NCBI GenBank assembly: GCA_029582265.1
Contig: CM055821.1
Span: forward strand, 42,227,694-42,291,693
Direction of reading: 5' to 3'
DNA from: Zoroaster sp. YZ-2022
Lineage: Eukaryota; Echinodermata; Asteroidea; Forcipulatida; Zoroasteridae
Length of the DNA stretch: 64,000 bases
This document shows positions 48,801-49,475 of this stretch, piece after piece (within the stretch, counting starts at the first letter, position 1; each line of letters begins with the position of its first letter). The position numbers and the translations under genes are program-made. The notes under the pieces are model-generated. The model was not told the origin of the DNA. It did not search any database and saw only the letters and a program-made list of their open reading frames with translations.

Positions 48801-49475
48801 AATAATTATTATTATATTTAATTCCTATATGGCACTTACAGACTCAATGCGCTTTACATGGTATGTGATGTCATCTTTGACGTCGTTGTTCATCACCATA
48901 TACACTGCTACCCGCAACATGCCAGTACATATAGAAGAGAGGAGCCCTTGGACGTAATGGGGGCGGGACATAATGGGCTCGTGGACAAAAAAAAGATTGA
49001 AAACAAAAAGCGCGTCACCGCACCGAAGCCGACCGATGACCAGAAACCGGAGACCTTTTTTTTGGCCTTACCAATCTCACATCAAGTCAGCTTTTGAATA
49101 ATAATGCGGTACTTTGTAATCTGGTATAGGCCTAATGACTAATGTTGTATATAAGCGTAAAGATCAAAAATAGCTGCTACCAAAACGAATACTTTCCCCT
49201 TAGAACGATTTCTTACTCATAACATTTACCTCAGATGTCGTGTCAAGAGAATCTACGACTGATCCTAGCGCCGTGGCTGCTACCGCAGCGGCGGCAGCTG
49301 TTTTCTTCAAAAGGCCGGCAGCAGGCGGCGGAAGATGGGTGTGCCTGTAATGCTGATCACGATGATGCTTCATTTTATCCTTGAAGAATGATACCGTTCT
49401 GGGTCCGATGCTCTCCTTATCCTCGCTTTGGCCATATGTGCCAGTCGGCAGTGGAGCTTGTAGTTTGTCAGTCAT
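278..49475 (-). CDS. CATSPER1: CATSPER1 gene, 5' part (six exons; continues past the left edge)
   Basis: Pore-forming alpha subunit of the sperm-specific, alkalinisation-gated CatSper calcium channel of the flagellar membrane. Exons on the minus strand: 49475-49230, 47677-47416, 46244-46131, 45944-45806, 45407-45316 and 427-278. All have AG acceptors and GT donors, and the phases 0,1,1,2,1 agree at every junction, which strongly supports one gene. They encode a His-containing N-terminus, S1, S2, S3 with an Arg-rich S4, S5 and a pore with the LTLDDW filter. The pattern DPKRF...FTLF.LLTLDDW favours CATSPER1 over paralogues 2-4. S6 and the C-terminus are off-window. The fifth intron is about 44.9 kb and is full of tRNA genes and transposons. 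Head to head with NAPA. Confidence 0.88.
828..899 (-). pseudogene. tRNA-Gln-like pseudogene
   Basis: Same length and boxes as tRNA-Gln(CUG), but substitutions in the acceptor (GGCCCC against GGGTCC) and at loop position 32 break canonical structure. Confidence 0.6.
1141..1212 (-). pseudogene. tRNA-Gln-like copy with damaged acceptor stem
   Basis: The T, D and anticodon arms match tRNA-Gln(CUG). The two acceptor strands carry unpaired changes, so function is doubtful. Confidence 0.55.
1371..1442 (-). pseudogene. tRNA-Gln-like pseudogene
   Basis: Mutated T stem (GATATTTG), D arm (TAAACATT) and acceptor (CCATGGGGG). Confidence 0.55.
1556..1628 (+). pseudogene. tRNA-Arg-like pseudogene
   Basis: Aligns to tRNA-Arg(UCG), but has changes in the acceptor (GGCCACT), the anticodon region (GAATTCCGATC) and the T arm. 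Confidence 0.6.
1936..2007 (-). tRNA. tRNA-Gln(CUG), diverged
   Basis: 72 nt with anticodon loop CTCTGAA. Changes around the T arm/variable region (GAAATCGTATCG) weaken the T stem. Confidence 0.6.
2127..2199 (+). tRNA. tRNA-Arg(UCG), diverged
   Basis: Anticodon loop CTTCGGA intact; acceptor G2 is T and D stem C12 is T. Confidence 0.6.
2523..2594 (-). tRNA. tRNA-Gln(CUG)
   Basis: Near-identical to the array consensus; one change next to the 5' acceptor strand (ACAGCATGGG). Confidence 0.8.
2714..2786 (+). tRNA. tRNA-Arg(UCG)
   Basis: Cloverleaf retained; T loop reads TTCAAGT. A TTTT Pol III terminator follows within about 10 nt. Confidence 0.85.
3112..3184 (+). tRNA. tRNA-Arg(UCG)
   Basis: Identical to the consensus described for the main array. 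Confidence 0.9.
3506..3577 (-). tRNA. tRNA-Gln(CUG), diverged
   Basis: T-stem substitutions (ACTGAG and CTCCG) create mismatches; the anticodon arm is intact. Confidence 0.55.
3782..3833. repeat. (CTT)n microsatellite
   Basis: About 15 perfect CTT triplets, followed by a block (ACTTGCAAACTTCACATG...) that recurs at 5253-5330 after a second (CTT)n at 5193-5229. This shows an internal duplication of the element. Confidence 0.95.
3945..5040. repeat. About 150-bp tandem satellite, block 1
   Basis: Tandem copies each containing CCCCAATTTGACCTTACTTC and CATATCTCAACAACCACAAG. Copies differ by point changes and small indels. Chance open frames in this block are repeats, not genes. Confidence 0.92.
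5330..6400. repeat. About 150-bp tandem satellite, block 2
   Basis: The same satellite as block 1, separated from it by AT-rich spacer and the second (CTT)n tract. Confidence 0.92.
6499..6571 (+). tRNA. tRNA-Arg(UCG)
   Basis: First Arg copy after the satellite element; T stem has one mismatch (GAAGG/CCGTT). Confidence 0.75.
6883..6954 (-). tRNA. tRNA-Gln(CUG)
   Basis: Consensus copy: acceptor GGTCCCA/TGGGACC, D arm with TAATGGTTAGC, anticodon stem CGAGA/TCTCG with loop CTCTGAA, T loop TTCAAAT, discriminator T. CCA is not encoded, as expected in an animal. Confidence 0.93.
7074..7146 (+). tRNA. tRNA-Arg(UCG)
   Basis: One T-stem change (AAGGG/CCCTT) that keeps pairing. Confidence 0.88.
7465..7536 (-). 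pseudogene. Chimeric tRNA-Gln / Gln-relic pseudogene
   Basis: The low-coordinate half matches intact tRNA-Gln (ATTTGAACTCGGATCGCGAG). The high-coordinate half matches the relic (TAAATATAACACTGTGGCACC). The join lies in the shared CAGAGTCTCGAGTGCTAA, as expected from unequal recombination that also removed this unit's Arg gene. Confidence 0.8.
7896..7967 (-). tRNA. tRNA-Gln(CUG)
   Basis: Consensus copy; its 5' flank lacks a few bases (TGTTCACTG for TGTTGTATACTG). Confidence 0.92.
8080..8152 (+). tRNA. tRNA-Arg(UCG), reference copy
   Basis: 73 nt. Acceptor GGCCGCG pairs with CGTGGTC (two G-U pairs), D stem GCC/GGC, anticodon stem TCCGA/TCGGA with loop CTTCGGA (anticodon TCG), T stem GAGGG/CCCTT with loop TTCGAGT, discriminator G. 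B box GGTTCGAGTCC. TTTT begins about 8 nt downstream as a Pol III terminator. Confidence 0.96.
8299..8370 (-). pseudogene. tRNA-Gln relic (one per unit; example)
   Basis: Aligns end to end with tRNA-Gln(CUG) but has GGTGCCA against TGGGACC in the acceptor, a ruined D arm (GTTATGTTTAGC), T-stem mismatches and GAATTTCG in the anticodon stem. The same changes recur in the other units, so decay came before amplification. Confidence 0.85.
8474..8545 (-). tRNA. tRNA-Gln(CUG), two changes
   Basis: One acceptor change (AAGTCCC) and one anticodon-stem change (GAGTTTCGAG); the latter allows a G-U pair. Confidence 0.7.
8664..8736 (+). tRNA. tRNA-Arg(UCG)
   Basis: Consensus copy. Confidence 0.95.
9058..9129 (-). 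tRNA. tRNA-Gln(CUG)
   Basis: Consensus copy. Confidence 0.94.
9247..9319 (+). tRNA. tRNA-Arg(UCG)
   Basis: Consensus copy. Confidence 0.95.
9641..9712 (-). tRNA. tRNA-Gln(CUG)
   Basis: Consensus copy. Confidence 0.94.
9831..9902 (+). pseudogene. tRNA-Arg(UCG) with broken T arm
   Basis: One G is lost from the T stem and the loop reads TTCAGGT, destroying the B box and the T-stem register. Confidence 0.75.
10223..10294 (-). tRNA. tRNA-Gln(CUG)
   Basis: Consensus copy. Confidence 0.94.
10412..10484 (+). tRNA. tRNA-Arg(UCG)
   Basis: Consensus copy. Confidence 0.95.
10806..10877 (-). tRNA. tRNA-Gln(CUG)
   Basis: Consensus copy. Confidence 0.94.
10995..11067 (+). tRNA. tRNA-Arg(UCG)
   Basis: Consensus copy. 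Confidence 0.95.
11389..11460 (-). tRNA. tRNA-Gln(CUG)
   Basis: Consensus copy; its 3' spacer carries the GGCCAAATAGC variant. Confidence 0.94.
11580..11652 (+). tRNA. tRNA-Arg(UCG)
   Basis: Consensus copy. Confidence 0.95.
11974..12045 (-). tRNA. tRNA-Gln(CUG)
   Basis: Consensus copy; the flank reads TTGTTGCTTCGCAA instead of TTGCTTCACGCAA. Confidence 0.93.
12147..12218 (+). pseudogene. tRNA-Arg(UCG) lacking one T-stem base
   Basis: One C is missing from the 3' T strand (TTCGAGTCCTTCG), leaving an unbalanced stem. Confidence 0.65.
12540..12611 (-). tRNA. tRNA-Gln(CUG)
   Basis: One change at the D-stem end (TCGACTGC). Confidence 0.82.
12729..12801 (+). tRNA. tRNA-Arg(UCG)
   Basis: Consensus body; the downstream spacer has the GTACAATTTT / CTATTTATGG variant shared with the unit at 18556. 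Confidence 0.94.
13112..13175 (-). pseudogene. tRNA-Gln(CUG) with 8-bp deletion
   Basis: The D-arm/acceptor segment ATTACACC is deleted (GCTAACCATGGGACC), removing the A box. Confidence 0.85.
13295..13367 (+). tRNA. tRNA-Arg(UCG)
   Basis: One T-stem C to T change giving a G-U pair. Confidence 0.9.
13689..13760 (-). tRNA. tRNA-Gln(CUG)
   Basis: Consensus copy. Confidence 0.94.
13880..13952 (+). tRNA. tRNA-Arg(UCG)
   Basis: Consensus copy; the upstream T tract is replaced by AAAAAAATTTCC. Confidence 0.94.
14274..14345 (-). tRNA. tRNA-Gln(CUG)
   Basis: Consensus copy; its 3' spacer carries the GGCCAAATAGC variant. Confidence 0.94.
14465..14537 (+). tRNA. tRNA-Arg(UCG)
   Basis: Consensus copy. 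Confidence 0.95.
14859..14930 (-). tRNA. tRNA-Gln(CUG)
   Basis: Consensus copy. Confidence 0.94.
15050..15122 (+). tRNA. tRNA-Arg(UCG)
   Basis: Consensus copy. Confidence 0.95.
15444..15515 (-). tRNA. tRNA-Gln(CUG)
   Basis: Consensus copy. Confidence 0.94.
15635..15707 (+). tRNA. tRNA-Arg(UCG)
   Basis: Consensus copy; downstream spacer variant ATGCTGATGGCC is shared with the unit at 19716. Confidence 0.95.
16029..16100 (-). tRNA. tRNA-Gln(CUG)
   Basis: Consensus copy. Confidence 0.94.
16220..16292 (+). tRNA. tRNA-Arg(UCG)
   Basis: Consensus copy. Confidence 0.95.
16614..16685 (-). tRNA. tRNA-Gln(CUG)
   Basis: Consensus copy. Confidence 0.94.
16804..16876 (+). tRNA. tRNA-Arg(UCG)
   Basis: Consensus copy. 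Confidence 0.95.
17198..17269 (-). tRNA. tRNA-Gln(CUG)
   Basis: One acceptor-strand change (GGTTCCACC on the plus strand). Confidence 0.82.
17387..17459 (+). tRNA. tRNA-Arg(UCG)
   Basis: Consensus copy. Confidence 0.95.
17781..17852 (-). tRNA. tRNA-Gln(CUG)
   Basis: Consensus copy; third unit with the GGCCAAATAGC spacer variant. Confidence 0.94.
17971..18043 (+). tRNA. tRNA-Arg(UCG)
   Basis: Consensus copy. Confidence 0.95.
18365..18436 (-). tRNA. tRNA-Gln(CUG)
   Basis: Consensus copy. Confidence 0.94.
18556..18628 (+). tRNA. tRNA-Arg(UCG), anticodon-stem mismatch
   Basis: The 3' anticodon strand reads TCCGA instead of TCGGA, giving one central mismatch. Confidence 0.75.
18950..19021 (-). 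tRNA. tRNA-Gln(CUG)
   Basis: Consensus copy. Confidence 0.94.
19141..19213 (+). tRNA. tRNA-Arg(UCG)
   Basis: Consensus copy; about 10 bp are missing from the downstream spacer (CTGTGGTTTTCC). Confidence 0.95.
19527..19598 (-). tRNA. tRNA-Gln(CUG)
   Basis: Consensus copy. Confidence 0.94.
19716..19788 (+). tRNA. tRNA-Arg(UCG)
   Basis: Consensus copy. Confidence 0.95.
20110..20181 (-). tRNA. tRNA-Gln(CUG)
   Basis: Consensus copy. Confidence 0.94.
20299..20371 (+). tRNA. tRNA-Arg(UCG)
   Basis: Consensus body; the 3' flank is GCATAATTTT. Confidence 0.95.
20693..20764 (-). tRNA. tRNA-Gln(CUG)
   Basis: Consensus copy. Confidence 0.94.
20882..20954 (+). tRNA. tRNA-Arg(UCG)
   Basis: Consensus copy. 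Confidence 0.95.
21276..21347 (-). tRNA. tRNA-Gln(CUG)
   Basis: Consensus copy; last tRNA-Gln before the Polinton. Confidence 0.94.
21467..21539 (+). tRNA. tRNA-Arg(UCG)
   Basis: Consensus copy; belongs to the unit interrupted by the Polinton. Confidence 0.95.
21734..22042 (+). repeat. Polinton left terminal inverted repeat
   Basis: Matches the reverse complement of 36800-37094 with small indels. It includes GTGGGCGTGGTTGATGAGAT-type G-rich repeats, two TGACGTCA palindromes (21857-21864, 21875-21882), and ends just inside the first gene (ATGACGACGAGA). Confidence 0.95.
22031..22327 (+). CDS. Small zinc-ribbon-like Polinton protein
   Basis: 98 residues, Cys-rich: C9, C20, C21, C26, C31, then CRRC (48-51) and CTKC (62-65), a spacing typical of a zinc ribbon, followed by a basic C-terminal tail. 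It resembles small Cys-rich proteins I recall near Polinton ends; function unknown, possibly nucleic-acid binding or transcriptional. It is the outermost left gene, reads inward, and its first four codons (MTTR) lie in the terminal repeat, so promoter and start are shared with the polymerase gene at the other end. Intact as read. Confidence 0.75.
   Translation: MTTRALIPCEWLLVGKTEKCCRLSVCGGVFCPLHVWRIRHGQSIPVACRRCKNGTKTPINLCTKCGNVLKINYLNRVEEKARRHYNIVMNELIETTTR
22433..23065 (-). CDS. Conserved Polinton membrane protein, 210 aa
   Basis: N-terminal helical, charged region (residues 35-70), a long Gly/Ala-rich hydrophobic stretch (about 78-118, probably a hairpin of two membrane segments), then a charged C-terminal half with predicted helices. 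This layout recurs in an uncharacterised Polinton family; role unknown, plausibly a virion or host-membrane protein. Start at 23065 is preceded by an A/T-rich motif also found before the next gene. Intact as read. Confidence 0.7.
   Translation of the reverse strand: MSVPIESTNVLYPDVRYMKDASVANNIENSNVNAFRLQKIDDIQKELRAEMYQRQKTYKKYNKIIKTCTIVEDLAEMAGVGTGAVGIASIGSVVASPVGYAFGGLAAGLCCGAVALIHTKNILFKKATKHDEIRVLAKAKLNSIENRVSKAIEDNVITQEEFVWICEERDNYYKLNESIRAAAKNDNVDKKQDVNLDQKKDLIEKLMKLI
23066..23088 (-). promoter_or_regulatory. Candidate promoter motif before the 210-aa gene
   Basis: Reads CTTTTACTATTAATAGAAAA then CA directly against the ATG. A nearly identical copy lies at 23381-23403 before the next gene. 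Inferred late-type promoter or leader. Confidence 0.45.
23090..23380 (-). CDS. Small coiled-coil plus membrane-anchor protein, 96 aa
   Basis: N-terminal helical region rich in Gln/Glu/Lys (residues 10-45), one hydrophobic segment (about 58-76), and a short basic tail. Its order of helix then membrane segment echoes the 210-aa product just downstream on the same strand, so it may be a shortened relative; alignment is too weak to be sure. Not recognised otherwise. Confidence 0.6.
   Translation of the reverse strand: MTTDNIQDLVRCEVQRLQKELQAEKTNVRLYIKKINEINETCENLDDFIQIYNDVKMITTFGLTIALSCAAAVYAMSVIHEKARQFREKLSKLDFF
23381..23403 (-). promoter_or_regulatory. Second copy of the candidate promoter motif
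   Basis: Same text with one extra A, abutting the ATG of the 96-aa gene. Confidence 0.45.
23416..23926 (-). pseudogene. Broken tandem paralogue of the 156-aa gene
   Basis: The reading frame opens with MASIYGPSRTS, identical to the start of the neighbouring 156-aa protein. It hits a stop after about 35 codons, continues in a second frame (codons for TNDEV and a FDIFVPI segment), and finishes in a third with a C-terminal CGICFK...FVQATFFGSL block matching EICFK...FVQGSFFGAL of the paralogue. So there are at least two frameshifts. Function unknown; the beta-rich look with alternating aromatics could suit a small structural protein, but this is a guess. Confidence 0.75.
23945..24415 (-). CDS. 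Unrecognised 156-aa Polinton protein (intact paralogue)
   Basis: A single open frame with no membrane segment, rich in Phe/Tyr and predicted beta strands. Shares N-terminal MASIYGPSRTS and C-terminal blocks with the broken copy at 23416-23926, so the pair arose by tandem duplication. It lies within the minus-strand cluster of accessory genes, just downstream of the penton-like pseudogene. No function assigned. Confidence 0.65.
   Translation of the reverse strand: MASIYGPSRTSAQISFSGNYINSNIYQHHGYIDSDEILQTIVLVEKYQIILGWHGRLKLPFYMFNQAPAYCSIFVKFAKADGFYSHSAEGSFDVNVYHIPSPARDKSLVFNNTSQHVQYEICFKTRNEKVFVQGSFFGALNTKICFNIKIKSLPLN
24418..25058 (-). pseudogene. Candidate Polinton minor capsid (penton-like) gene, frameshifted
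   Basis: Fragments in different frames line up in order with a conserved Polinton protein family: a start at 25058, a segment with NLTISLHSVNIWVGYYNV, then PGLYNIKEIIDIIV, then LLGF and LYIHCD, and a C-terminal block with FGESMWIEYKNP, LKTGTFNALNFQIKD and FPIILNLE. The last block is the only sizeable open frame (24418-24693). At least four frame breaks or stops separate the parts. Assignment to the minor capsid family is from memory of the family pattern, not a search. Confidence 0.55.
25050..26452 (+). pseudogene. Large conserved Polinton protein with C-terminal anchor, two frameshifts
   Basis: Reads from 25050 to a T-run near 25378-25386, where a one-base slip ends the frame. It continues in another frame (FHVYYQ then the long frame from 25408) through a well-kept core (WKQRV, GKRYDPVPGHNYD, EHTIRVGYILQ) and a Pro-rich region. 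An A-run near 26380 breaks the frame again, just before a hydrophobic tail (ALIIGFAVLTGLGLIIY) ending at 26452. About 465 codons in all. I recognise the core as a recurrent Polinton accessory protein; function unknown. Both lesions are in homopolymers, so sequencing error is an alternative. Its start overlaps that of the divergent penton-like gene. Confidence 0.7.
26449..27772 (-). pseudogene. Coiled-coil, multi-membrane-segment Polinton protein, frameshifted near the C-terminus
   Basis: 355 codons are open to 26705; the family's C-terminal part continues in another frame (EWIQKTFKHLAS..., ALPSIIGAVISWLF, HLWLALTGVGVLILTW) to a stop at 26449-26451. In order: acidic N-terminus, a region shared with other Polinton copies, a long coiled coil (about residues 200-300), a hydrophobic segment (about 310-335), a Pro-rich linker, then two more membrane segments. 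Probably a virion membrane or fusion-type protein, by inference only. The stop overlaps the stop of the convergent plus-strand gene. Confidence 0.7.
27792..28222 (-). pseudogene. Small Polinton membrane protein, frameshifted
   Basis: Opens with a hydrophobic helix (MMIGGAVVNALAFTG), then a charged helical region (ERKRHDLALEQL...). The frame shifts near 27960, after which another frame gives FYVPSEDQKTREI and a second hydrophobic helix (LIGMSAVGYASYKLL) to a stop at 27792-27794. This N-anchor, coil, C-anchor layout is a recurring Polinton family of unknown function. Divergent from the capsid gene with 55 bp between starts, so they probably share a promoter region. Confidence 0.72.
28278..29551 (+). 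pseudogene. Major capsid protein (double jelly-roll), nonsense and frameshift
   Basis: Major capsid protein family of Polintons, which would form the icosahedral shell. Visible hallmarks: NDVIVPGTVRLAF, GRAIVKNI, SLDDADVF near the N-terminus, KFSKVI in the middle, and IEGVPNQLYAHGM and AAGELYMYTFIIMDAQL near the end. An in-frame TAA at 28572-28574 replaces a codon inside the block ending KMEGN, and the frame shifts between about 29120 and 29160. Total span of about 425 codons is family-sized. Upstream 28223-28277 is AT-rich. Followed after 25 bp by the packaging ATPase. Confidence 0.9.
29577..30197 (+). CDS. FtsK/HerA-type packaging ATPase
   Basis: 206-aa ATPase predicted to pump DNA into the capsid. 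Walker A GQTGCGKT (residues 13-20), Walker B TLFIIDD (89-95), and the family's GRHAHHSCWVISQ sensor region (about 120-132). Size matches compact Polinton ATPases. It sits directly after the capsid gene, the usual morphogenesis order. Open throughout, one of the few undamaged core genes. Confidence 0.92.
   Translation: MLPKYPHAALICGQTGCGKTEFVLNLLEKEYLKYFETIVILCPTIGDNDTYQNRKWIWNDEGVLVDDLQNYTLNKAIKMYSDVFKGNETLFIIDDCSASKDLQYKFFCRDETNALVHLAFSGRHAHHSCWVISQKYNSVLKDFREQLKWVCLFYCKDRDSFENCLRENDVIPTNELRKQMHEKFKRVKHCKLILKTDQPTDYVILD
30198..30515 (+). repeat. 21-bp minisatellite inside the Polinton
   Basis: About 14 copies of TTACTGATTCGTTACTCTCT plus one base, with shorter and mutated copies at each end. 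Lies between the ATPase stop and the next gene. Related TTACTGATT text appears inside the following short frame (30675-30740). Confidence 0.95.
30558..30779 (+). pseudogene. Truncated duplicate of the N-terminus of the next gene
   Basis: Starts MEQVQQESFMLPPPS and contains LLLKQKQRDKQLL, matching SMLSPPS...LLLKQKQRNKRLL of the gene at 30758. It then runs into repeat-derived sequence. Both copies are preceded by ACTTATAATAA next to the ATG. Best read as a local duplication that copied promoter and first exonic part, not a separate protein. Confidence 0.6.
30758..31402 (+). CDS. Conserved Polinton protein of unknown function, 214 aa
   Basis: Pro/Ser-rich start with a SMLSPPS repeat, then a well-conserved helical core (YETKLGRDITESLGSAILTLY, residues about 87-107; LEKDPFILSMLSTEACDLYY, about 129-148; LIAPLSATLITAKH, about 153-166), and a Ser/Asp/Glu-rich tail. 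The core pattern recurs in Polintons across animals; no enzyme motif is seen. Overlaps the next gene by 98 bp in another frame. Start chosen at the ATG after ACTTATAATAA. Confidence 0.7.
   Translation: MEDLHKLVTENPSMLSPPSMLSPPSMDVNTSDSLLLKQKQRNKRLLAVVAGGDSKKYLGKEYSVSDIEALSTEERDVLHTQYETKLGRDITESLGSAILTLYAKLLGFSLNRIDLYGHHFEIDDEGKLITDLEKDPFILSMLSTEACDLYYNNGMLIAPLSATLITAKHLKRKEESCIDNKSDGDERVGESAARADASCGDTVVNTVVSNEDEQ
31305..31763 (+). CDS. Basic single-membrane-span Polinton protein, 152 aa
   Basis: N-terminal Ser/Thr-rich region, a Lys-rich stretch (KNPNRVAAGKKAAELNKKKK, residues 36-55), one membrane segment (about 84-102), then a Pro-rich tail. The NPxRVAAGKxxAE pattern recurs in small Polinton proteins. 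Its start lies inside the preceding gene. The last 15 codons come from a T-run (31724-31738), so the natural C-terminus may have been altered by a slip there. Confidence 0.65.
   Translation: METNELEKAQPEQTQAVETPSSTPSSVTKTNNKKIKNPNRVAAGKKAAELNKKKKQELKKGATKTRYAATLAPQSAVPESAGINYYYIAIALAVGGFAYYLFSNQQPASVKAPLKPIPKPPPTPKPTPTSTRELVVFEMEFFFFLIKLYLQV
31767..32012 (+). CDS. Small hydrophobic Polinton protein, 81 aa
   Basis: Predicted membrane helix in the first half (about residues 10-30) and a second, weaker one near 50-68. Starts 4 bp after the previous stop. Conserved position between the 152-aa protein and integrase; function unknown. Confidence 0.6.
   Translation: MMDTKGIVNSAYHSAVVGLFTILYSMLGKKVLNINPPDLGKLDIKDGLKLTTTVAAALMTQTWLVQQGILPDSVMPNNSTE
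32036..32963 (+). pseudogene. Polinton integrase (retroviral DDE type), internal deletion
   Basis: Integrates the element's DNA ends. N-terminal helix-turn-helix-like part, then the catalytic core with HQADLLFLP (D80), ILKVDPGKEF (D143) and GIVERFNRTLGE (E178), the DDE triad spaced as in retroviral integrases. After FSHQYAK the frame is lost: the stop at 32660-32662 is followed in another frame by EIEKDAIKLP, VRYLYAPGE, RRRATDPIWSIKIYRL and FVKEELQIVP to 32963. The conserved stretch normally between these parts is absent, so a deletion of perhaps tens of codons plus a shift is inferred. Converges with the polymerase gene, 4 bp between stops. Confidence 0.9.
32968..36811 (-). pseudogene. Protein-primed DNA polymerase B, multiple frame breaks
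   Basis: Replicates the element. N-terminal part (36811-36020) has two copies of LSKWTLAELKE (residues 8-18 and 57-67), SAP-like. Then come CWICEEK...DHCHITGKYRG (zinc/HNH-like insertion), FHNLRGYDSHL (exo II), motif A YLDTNNLYG, NNSVFGKTMENV (motif B) and YTDTDSL (motif C). Lesions: frameshift near 36040; stop at 35526-35528; frameshift in the AAAAGGG tract and a TAG near 34797; slips in an A/T run near 33150 and near 33090. The C-terminus (KRYILEDGIHTFAYGHYSIA) ends at 32968. The exo I Glu is Gly (YADFG). About 1,270 codons span. Confidence 0.93.
36800..37094 (-). repeat. Polinton right terminal inverted repeat
   Basis: Mirror of the left repeat, with one TGACGTCA (36963-36970) instead of two. 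It includes the start codon and first four codons of the polymerase gene. Confidence 0.95.
37105..37730. mobile_element. Harbinger-like MITE, 626 bp
   Basis: Terminal inverted repeats GCCCCAGTCACACTGGAG and its near-mirror, flanked by TAA on both sides (a 3-bp duplication, as PIF/Harbinger elements make). The interior is a string of imperfect palindromic CGTACGAC/GTCGTGCGAC-type motifs without coding potential. It interrupts the repeat unit 10 bp outside the Polinton's right end. Confidence 0.75.
37731..38160. repeat. Last, decayed unit of the tRNA repeat array
   Basis: Unit text resumes (AACATAACACTGTGGCACCA) after the MITE. It contains an Arg-like copy, spacer, a partial Gln relic near 38046-38080 and a fragment of an Arg 3' half at 38088-38140, then ends in an A tract. 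Confidence 0.85.
37855..37927 (+). pseudogene. tRNA-Arg(UCG)-like copy with broken anticodon stem
   Basis: Acceptor and T arm match the array gene, but the 5' anticodon strand is TTAGA against TCGGA, leaving two mismatches. A TTTT terminator is present. Confidence 0.6.
38466..38590. repeat. 125-bp foldback repeat
   Basis: Near-perfect inverted arms of about 55 bp (GGGTGGACAGTCGATATTAG outward) around CGAGGCGAAGCCGAGGG. Confidence 0.9.
38617..38726 (+). repeat. Dispersed repeat, copy 1 (Penelope-like terminus?)
   Basis: About 110 bp shared with 63357-63470, including GTGACACCATGT, TTGAGTAGTAATTAGTTCTG and TCGATCAGTATGCTCTGATC. On the minus strand the end resembles a hammerhead core, but the first core base is changed here. 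Confidence 0.7.
39271..39355 (-). pseudogene. Class II tRNA-like sequence (Leu/Ser type), probably SINE-derived
   Basis: Has an A box (TGGCCGAGCGGTTAAG), a long variable region and a B box (GGTTCGAATCC), but the acceptor strands pair poorly. Function as tRNA unlikely. Confidence 0.5.
39537..39853. mobile_element. MITE-like repeat with inverted ends
   Basis: Begins GGCCAAAAAAAA...ATGTTTAGCGTCC and ends GGACGCTAAACATTTTTTTT...TTTTTTGGCC. The interior is low-complexity (AAAAGGAAGGAGG-type). No coding potential. Confidence 0.6.
39854..40760. other. AT-rich intronic stretch, nothing assigned
   Basis: No open frame, tRNA or clear repeat boundary. Contains ATGGAAATAAATGTTGAATTGAA-like text near 40185 resembling retroposon 3' tails. 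Confidence 0.5.
40761..42850 (-). CDS. BEN-domain protein, two exons, nested in the CATSPER1 intron
   Basis: Exon 1 42850-42820 (ATG, 10 codons plus 1 nt, donor C|GTAAGT) joins in phase to exon 2 41674-40761 after a TTTTCAG acceptor, giving 314 residues. The N-terminal acidic stretch DTDSGDESDVDFG is followed by a coiled coil (about residues 60-105), a Ser/Thr-rich linker, and a C-terminal BEN domain (LLCVYLVKQEIPREEL, GNVTG, LDREVMRNIFQQA, AINELCKRVR). BEN domains bind DNA or chromatin partners. AATAAA lies just after the stop. The two-exon model is inferred from splice signals. Could be a host gene or a captured transposon gene. Confidence 0.72.
42851..44336. other. Intronic stretch without recognised gene
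   Basis: Contains a short direct repeat pair at about 43980-44045 and 44168-44235 (AGACAGAATTCT... GTGTGAATAC). No tRNA and no credible exon seen. Confidence 0.5.
44337..44962 (+). repeat. Duplicated segment A carrying tRNA-Gln
   Basis: About 620 bp nearly identical to 46408-47034. Begins with a TTAAGTAGGGCCTAATTGTA inverted repeat (44375-44432), then the tRNA, then AT-rich sequence. No target duplication could be defined. Confidence 0.85.
44619..44690 (+). tRNA. tRNA-Gln(CUG), dispersed copy A
   Basis: Body identical to the array consensus but in unrelated flanking sequence and on the opposite strand. A TTTT follows about 6 nt after the gene (TAATTGTTTTG). Confidence 0.95.
45316..45407 (-). 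CDS. CATSPER1: CATSPER1 exon 5: S5 segment
   Basis: A 92-nt exon after a TGTGTAAG acceptor. It encodes FLKSLQ, then the S5 helix (SMGAITMLISLFL), and ends at CCTAT|GTATCC in phase 1. It joins in frame to the pore exon 44.9 kb away, at a Tyr codon split between the two exons. Confidence 0.82.
45806..45944 (-). CDS. CATSPER1: CATSPER1 exon 4: S3 and S4 voltage sensor
   Basis: Encodes the S3 helix (DFTIVVVNIADF) and an S4 helix with Arg at every third position (FRAMRALRALRVLRTVR), the gating charges. Acceptor GTTTGTAG, donor GTCAG|GTAAGG, phase 2. Confidence 0.92.
46131..46244 (-). CDS. CATSPER1: CATSPER1 exon 3: S2 segment
   Basis: A 38-codon exon too short to stand out as an open frame. It lies between an ATCAACAG acceptor and an ATCG|GTAAGG donor. 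It encodes an S2 helix with the acidic residue of voltage sensors (FLVIYFMECVLKLYVW), then the S2-S3 linker. Phase 1 at both ends matches its neighbours. Confidence 0.85.
46320..46402. repeat. Imperfect hairpin repeat
   Basis: Arms GGCCTTGCGTTTCAAACC and GGTTCGAAACGTAAGGCC around AGCAGGTTCTTTCTGC. Related text recurs at 62849-62880. Confidence 0.7.
46408..47034 (+). repeat. Duplicated segment B carrying tRNA-Gln
   Basis: Second copy of 44337-44962, in the CATSPER1 intron between the S1 and S2 exons. Confidence 0.85.
46696..46767 (+). tRNA. tRNA-Gln(CUG), dispersed copy B
   Basis: Identical body to copy A; same downstream TTTT. Confidence 0.95.
47416..47677 (-). CDS. CATSPER1: CATSPER1 exon 2: pre-S1 and S1
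   Basis: Begins after a CAACTCAG acceptor and ends at a GCAG|GTATTG donor in phase 1. A charged N-terminal part is followed by the hydrophobic S1 helix (SIAFNGLILGVILLNTGIM region). Confidence 0.85.
48103..48236. repeat. Short tandem repeat, CCCATTATGTCCGG type
   Basis: Seven or so imperfect copies of a 16-18-bp motif. Partly overlaps the left arm of the foldback element. Confidence 0.75.
48197..48985. mobile_element. Foldback element with about 150-bp inverted arms
   Basis: The left arm (48197-48350) and right arm (48830-48985) are inverted copies, sharing GACGTCAAAGATGACATCAC, CATGTAAAGCGCATTGAG and the CCATTATGTCC motif. Additional inner pairing (GTGTTACGGTCACAGTTTGT) at 48399 and 48776. 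No coding potential. Confidence 0.8.
49230..49475 (-). CDS. CATSPER1: CATSPER1 exon 1: cytoplasmic N-terminus
   Basis: Codes for 82 residues from the chosen ATG at 49475 to a phase-0 donor (GAG|GTAAAT). Includes a basic His-containing stretch (HHRDQHYRHTH, residues 37-47) and an Ala-rich run near residues 60-70. CatSper1 N-termini are typically His-rich. The open frame continues upstream to 49586 with another ATG. I preferred the internal ATG because the upstream part is hydrophobic and unlike a CatSper N-terminus. Confidence 0.7.
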